Below are positions 59,330 through 64,000 of a DNA stretch of 64,000 bases, one piece after another. Under the pieces are notes generated by a model that was not told the DNA's origin, did not search any database, and was given only the letters and a program-made list of their open reading frames with translations. The DNA is taken from the NCBI GenBank assembly GCA_038496445.1, contig JALMLS010000631.1, positions 1 to 64,000 on the forward strand. Reading direction: 5' to 3'. Positions within the stretch are counted from its first letter, which is position 1; every line of letters starts with the position of its first letter. The stretch is from Trichosphaerium sp. ATCC 40318 (taxonomy: Eukaryota; Discosea; Flabellinia; Trichosidae). A program made the translations under genes and the position numbers.

Positions 59330-61146
59330 TCATTTTTTTACATGATTGCTCATGGTCATACTTTGCTTGTATAGATTATCAAGGTTCTCCTTTTCTTGTT
59401 TAATCAGTTGCCTCAGTCTCTGTATCTTTAAAATACTTGCACGTTTTTTATCTTCAATTGCTTTCTCATCTTGAGCTTTACCACGTGATCGAAAGAGTTT
59501 TTCTAAAGTTGTTACACGAATCAAAAAGAATAGTGTTTAAAACCTTTTTTTATAGGGCGTATATCATCTGGTATGACAGATTGTGATGCCATCTCACGTT
59601 GTTTAGGCGATATAAGACTAATATCTGAAGATTGGTAGTAACCAGATGTGCCGTTATACTCTTCACTATCGTCTTCTCCTGTCAAGTCAATCTCAATTTC
59701 TGCATATCACAAAAAGTGTGAGTTGATAACTAAAGATTGGAATGTATTACCATCATCTGTATCTTTGCTCTGATACTTGGCTGTCTTAGCGTGTGGATCT
59801 ACTTTGAACTTCCTTTCTTTTTTAATGAAAGGTGTTTGTGTTGCTTCGTCTGAATTGGTACTAGGAGGTCGGTTTGGAGTGTCTATTTTTGTGGCATCAG
59901 CAAGAAATGATTTTGAAACAATTGTCCCCTCACCGTTGTCAATGTTAAGTGGATTATTTTGTTGTATGTTTCGACGATTGGCAAACCAAGGCACATTTAT
60001 TCCCTTTCTATACTACGCTGGTTAAATGGTGTCATAAAGCAAAGATAGGCCTAATTATGGGTGCTGATTACCTTGTACATCTGTGCAAGATTATACGTTG
60101 TAATGCCATTCTCACTGAAATCTCTTCCATCCTTTTTATGAGGAGTAAGGATTTAAAGATAGTATTTGACCATACCTCAAGAGTAAAGTTGCGTACTATT
60201 GACGGATTTAATATGAACCGCCTGTATGTTTTCTTATTTGCCAAGTAATTGTGGAGTGCAGGTCCCCTATTAAACATTCTTCTCTCCACACTATCAACTG
60301 TGTCTTGAGTCTCAATTGCTATCTAAAATTCACTTAAAACTACTCAATGTCTATTCATCCTGTACCGCTTCAAATAACCCACCCCAAGGATTACCATTTA
60401 GGGCATTGCCTTTGGATATTTTAAACCATTTTACTCGTCTGAAAGGAAGCATTTCATATCCACAAATCTCGGTATCTGAAACAGTAAGAAAATAGTCATC
60501 GAGATTATTTTGATTTTGTACCAATAAAGTCAGACTCTTTTGCATACTCAACCCCACCAGTCACTCTACCAACCATATATTCCTTGTCTTTTCGATTTTG
60601 TATGATAATAGCATCTCCAAGTTTAATCCTGAAGAACAAAGCGCTAAGTATTTTGTTAACCCCTTGTCATGAACAACAATAAATACCCACAAAAAAAAAA
60701 CAAAAAAAAGAGACATTATTAACTCACTTCATAGCTGTGTAGTAGTTACGATTTTCACCTGGTGCTAGTCTAGTCATCATTCCGACTCTTTTACCGTCCT
60801 CGACTGACCTTAATTCATGGTTATTAAAGATCCTGTGTGGTTAAAAGAACGAACACAAGTTTGTCCATAATTTCTATAATGCCAAGTGTTTCTTCACCCC
60901 AAAAAGGTGCCATGAAACTAAATACACCATGTTAGCTCAAGAATACGTAGTGTGAACAGAATTAATCTACTTAATGTACCCCTTGGTTTTAAAAGCTTCG
61001 TATACTTCTCGTACCGCATGTGGCGGCGGAAAGACTTTCCACAGCGGCGGGTTTGTCTCTTTTTTCTTTCTTTTAGCCCTTTTTGTACTCTTGGCACATG
61101 GTGCTAGACGTTTTCGCTTTCTGCTCTCGATTATATCTAAGTCCAT
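59330..61146 (-). CDS. Tandem paralogue B, nuclear-type protein with a SUMO-interacting motif
   Basis: The start MDLDIIESRKRKRLAPCAKS has a basic nuclear-localisation run, then NPPLWKVFPPPHAVREVYEA as in paralogue A. The shared module reads LGDAIIIQNRKDKEYMVGRV, LPFRRVKWFKISKG; further on come RRMFNRGPALHNYLANKK, NPSIVRNFTLEDGRDF and GINVPWFANRRNIQQ. WFANRR recalls a homeodomain recognition helix (WFxNRR), but earlier helices are too divergent to be sure. The unique C-terminal tail has EIEIDLTGEDDSEE, a textbook SUMO-interacting motif, and ends with a coiled coil (ILKIQRLRQLIKQEKENLDN). Nine or so exons. A chromatin role is inferred from these motifs. Confidence 0.6.
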
Positions 61147-61317
61147 GACGTATAGGTGTCACTACGCCAAATATGCCAAATACGTCTGCTTGTTAACGTG
61201 TACAGAACTCGAAGGCTGAAAAGATAAAGGGGTGACTTAAGGACAGGCAAACAAGGCAGAAAAAAGTGGAACTACAGCGTCTCCTTTTTCCTACTTTTAT
61301 GTTTTTGTACTGCTACC

Positions 61318-62323
61318 TCAATGAGCGGGTTTCACCCTTTTGATTTTCTGTTTAGGAGAAGATATAAAGGTTGGACCCTCCAGGTTCCACTGCACGTGGC
61401 TACTCGTTACTTTTTTTGCAATTGTCTATGTCTAATTTATTCATGGTTCTCACAAGTACACACCTTGCCATGTTTAGCGAGGGTGGCAACTTTACAACGA
61501 AGTTCAATTAGTTCTTCTTGCAGTGTTTCAACCTGTTCTCGCAAACGTCTGTTTTCAGCCATAGCATCACTTGAGCAATTCTCACATGAAAGAGTGGTCA
61601 ACGAGCTATAGCAATTCCTTGTGTACTTACAATACGCTCTATGACATTCTGAACAAAATGAAAAATCGTCTTCTATAACAGTAGTAAAACCACATACCGT
61701 ACAAGTAACTGGCGGAGCACCTAAACAATAAACAGTAAATAAATGTTAAAACGACAGCCTAGAGCATACAAAGGTTACATTGTTCGGAGTAGCAATTTAT
61801 ATCCACGAAATCCTTGTCATTCTGATAGCATTTAAGGCAAACCATACCCTTGCAACATACAGGCATTCTTCTCACGTTGCTGTTTACTGTAAAATCATCT
61901 ATCTCAAAAATCTTGGAGCAAGAACAACAAAACCTCGAGTGATAATTAACGAATGACGCCTTGTTGTACTTCTAAGTACTACGCACGTGTAAATATAAAC
62001 ACATCTCCACAATGGATAGTGCAAGCTGTAGTCAATCATCTCTCTGCTATTTGTTAAGCATTTCCACAGATGTTGTATTGGTTGTAGTTCCTTCTTCCAG
62101 TACGTGTCGCTCTTGCAAAGCCTGTTGAAAGCTGTACTTACAAGCCACACACCTTGTACAAGGCTGGTTACATCGAGTTGCTCTGAAATTGCTTCCCATA
62201 TCTCAATTGGTAGTTCTGGTTGTTTTAATGTCCTAGTGTGAAGCCTAAACGCACGTGTTAGCAACACTTCCGAGAATAGCCACACCGCTTTGTTGTAGAA
62301 GCGCTCTTGAATTCATCTGACAT
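61318..62323 (-). CDS. F-box protein with Cys-rich and coiled-coil regions
   Basis: After MSDEFKSASTTKR an intron of about 45 bp leads to an F-box (LPIEIWEAISEQLDVTSLVQ, VWLVSTAFNRLCKSDTYWKK). F-boxes bind Skp1 and bring substrates to SCF ubiquitin ligases. Two Cys-rich segments follow: CCSCSKIFEIDDFTVNS with PVCCKGMVCLKCYQ, and PPVTCTVCGFTTVIEDDFSF with CSECHRAYC, forming zinc-binding folds of no named family. The end is a short coiled coil (LREQVETLQEELIELRCKVA) and a basic tail (PKQKIKRVKPAH). The zinc folds and helix are the likely substrate-binding part. The start is separated by 148 bp from the divergent gene. Confidence 0.78.
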
Positions 62324-62471
62324 GACTACTGGTTAAAGTACAGTGGTTATAGCTTACTTTTTAATAAGGATAGGACTTGTAAGCCGGATTAAGTTAGTAC
62401 TTCATTGAAAGCATTGTTTTTTCTCCAGAGTGCCGCACGTAGATCAACTGGGTCAAATCGTATTTGTATGA
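62324..62471. promoter_or_regulatory. Divergent promoter of F-box and BMT5-like genes
   Basis: About 150 bp separate the outward-facing start codons. No conserved box is evident. If the proposed first exon of the plus-strand gene is wrong, the spacer is longer. Confidence 0.35.
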
Positions 62472-63841
62472 ATGAAGCAACGTAGGCAGAAGCTACAGGA
62501 TGCTCAAAGAGACTTCAATTCACTTCATGTTTGTGTAGACACTCTACAGTGTGCCATTCAAGGTAATTACGCGTAGGGAATCTATCTGAACCATCTAGGC
62601 TGCGTTCCTTGTTGCTATAAAATTTTGGTTTACGCTAAAGAGCCATACGCTCGTAATCAGCGACCCGAGAGCTGTGCTCGTATAAAGAAGCAGAAATTAC
62701 CAATTAATTCGCACAGAAGTACAAGTAGCCAAAAAACTACTATAACCGCATCGAAACAACGAATTGGGTTGTATTCAAACGGCCAGAGAATTTTGACAGT
62801 TGGTGATGGAGATTTGTCGTTTAGTGCGTCTATTTCAACAATAAACTCAACACCAGGCCAACCAACAATGATAGCATCGTCATATCAAAGCAAGGCAGAG
62901 GTACACGCACATTTTACATAATTCCTTCTGACACTTTGCAACAGGTAACTGCAACATTTAAAACAGGTGCTAATAACATCAAAATATTAAATGACAATAA
63001 CGTCCCAACATTTTTTAACTTGGATGCCACTGGTACGCAACAATCTCATTTGTACACAATTTAATTTAAGTGTGATTTCTCAACGTTATTACTAGTATTG
63101 GATAAAATAGAAGTTCTAAAGGGAAAGAAGTTTGATCGTATTTTATGGAATTTTCCTTGTATAGAGTCTAAGACAAAAGCTGATGGACAGAATGAAGATA
63201 TGGAAGCTAATAAGTCACTACTGCGTAGTTTTTTTATAACAGCACAAACTATTTTAGCAAAAGATGGTATGTATGAGACTTCTAATTCTTTCTAAAATCA
63301 CGTGGATTAAATTCTTTTTTTTTCGACTTTTAGGAGAAATACACATCAGTCATAAAACAAAACCACCATACTGTCACTGGGATATCACAGCGTTAGCTCG
63401 TGATTCAAATCTTAAGTGCTTGGGAAGGATTGTTTTTGATAGGTCGCTCTATAGAGGTACGGAAGATAGTTGTTTGTGGCAGACTGAGATTAATAAAAAA
63501 TAGGGTACCAAAATAGAAGAACAAACTTGGCTAGAAAGTTTCCATTGTGGGACGCTGAAACATTTGTTTTTAAACCATTGTCTAAAGAAACTACACTCAG
63601 TAATACTTTTACACAAGATTTTATAGTATCTCTGAGTAAAGACGTTCAAAAATGTGTAGCTGGTATGTAGTAGATATAAACTCTAGAGATTTTACTTATC
63701 TGGCTTGTAGATGTACTGATTCAAATCAAGAACAAGAAATTCGATGCAACAGCGTCTATAGCTAAATACAATAATATATCAAAGCGAAAACGGTATGCTT
63801 TAGAAGACAATATTTTTGCCGTTGGCAAATGTTTTGATTAA
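62472..63841 (+). CDS. DUF2431/BMT5-like 25S rRNA (uridine-N3) methyltransferase
   Basis: The core has the DUF2431 signature: RILTVGDGDLSFSASI (SAM-binding loop), MIASSYQSKAEV, ILNDNNVPTFFNLDATG, FDRILWNFPCIESKTKADGQ, NKSLLRSFFITAQTILAKDG, EIHISHKTKPPYCHWDI, and a C-terminal NRRTN...FPLWDAETFVFKP. Yeast Bmt5 methylates U2634 of 25S rRNA in the nucleolus. A first exon (MKQRRQKLQDAQRDF...) and a splice joining it to EPYARNQRPESCARIKKQK are proposed; this N terminus is my least certain part. The gene could extend to 63915 through an exon ending KPQAKRFKKKT, which would give a basic nuclear tail. At least five introns. Confidence 0.75.
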
Positions 63842-64000
63842 CATCCTTGTGTTAACCCTTTGAAATAGTACTGATCATGATGGCAAGCCACAAGCGAAAC
63901 GGTTTAAGAAAAAAACGTGATCCAGTGCACGTGGGAGTACAGAGATAATAGAATACGTGTTTCTGGCTGCGACTTAGAAGTGTATAATAAAGAATAGTCT

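Overview
The window is nuclear DNA of a compact, AT-rich eukaryotic genome, probably a unicellular or fungus-like microbe. Genes are split by many short introns (about 40-90 bp) that mostly begin GTACG, GTAAG or GTATG and end in AG. Spacers are often only tens to hundreds of bases, and several genes are divergent pairs on one short spacer. The gene content (Roco/LRRK-like kinase, PBX-class homeobox, Munc13-like protein, RNF141-, LONRF- and DCAF11-like proteins, GPI-anchored GH9) points to the opisthokont/amoebozoan side. I could not fix the lineage, and nothing looks bacterial, archaeal or viral. Coordinates of spliced genes run from start to stop codon including introns; exon joins were made by eye. 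LAYOUT. 1-7290: a LINE-type retrotransposon (endonuclease tail, reverse transcriptase, RNase H, C-terminal Cys/His motif) broken by three terminal-inverted-repeat (TIR) elements. Their interiors are packed with short palindromes (GGCATTGCC-type or GGTATATACC-type). 7.3-9.4 kb (+): alanine/serine-glyoxylate aminotransferase. 10.95-20.4 kb (-): one very large gene joining WW domains, a ubiquitin-like/RBD module, a Lys/Pro-rich repeat region, ankyrin repeats, LRR, Roc GTPase, COR, a TKL-type kinase and a WD40-like propeller. 21.0-22.7 kb (-): Ser-rich acidic protein with a DDWG pair. 22.9-24.6 kb (+): possible Ig-fold regulator. 24.9-26.2 kb (-): PBX/extradenticle-class homeobox gene. 26.5-29.3 kb (+): GPI-anchored GH9 cellulase. 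30.1-30.6 kb (+): orphan. 31.6-34.7 kb (-): type I membrane carboxypeptidase-like protein without its zinc site. 34.8-35.6 kb (+): single-pass secretory-pathway protein. 35.9-38.0 kb (+): DCAF11 homologue. 38.3-44.1 kb (+): C2/MUN-like/GRAM protein. 44.25-47.85 kb (+): PAN plus GH2 glycosidase with a GPI-like tail. 47.9-48.2 kb: palindrome array with a 58-bp inverted repeat. 48.6-53.5 kb (-): three RING genes in a row, the first with a histone-H3-like N terminus. 53.8-54.3 kb (-): stand-alone DUSP12-type zinc domain. 54.4-56.2 kb (-): PDCD2/Tsr4. 56.2-57.6 kb (+): TTC4/Cns1 co-chaperone. 57.9-61.1 kb (-): tandem paralogue pair, probably nuclear. 61.3-62.3 kb (-): F-box protein. 62.5-63.8 kb (+): DUF2431/BMT5-like methyltransferase. 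THEMES. Several genes fit ubiquitin signalling (DCAF11, three RING proteins, F-box protein) and protein/ribosome quality control (PDCD2, DUSP12-like domain, TTC4, BMT5-like). A cell-surface group (GH9, GH2, carboxypeptidase-like) carries signal peptides with GPI-like tails or a membrane anchor. The most unusual items are the WW-Roco kinase, the PBC-class homeobox, the ARTKQT-bearing RING protein and the palindrome-filled TIR elements, one family of which keeps a conserved micro-ORF behind a TATA box.
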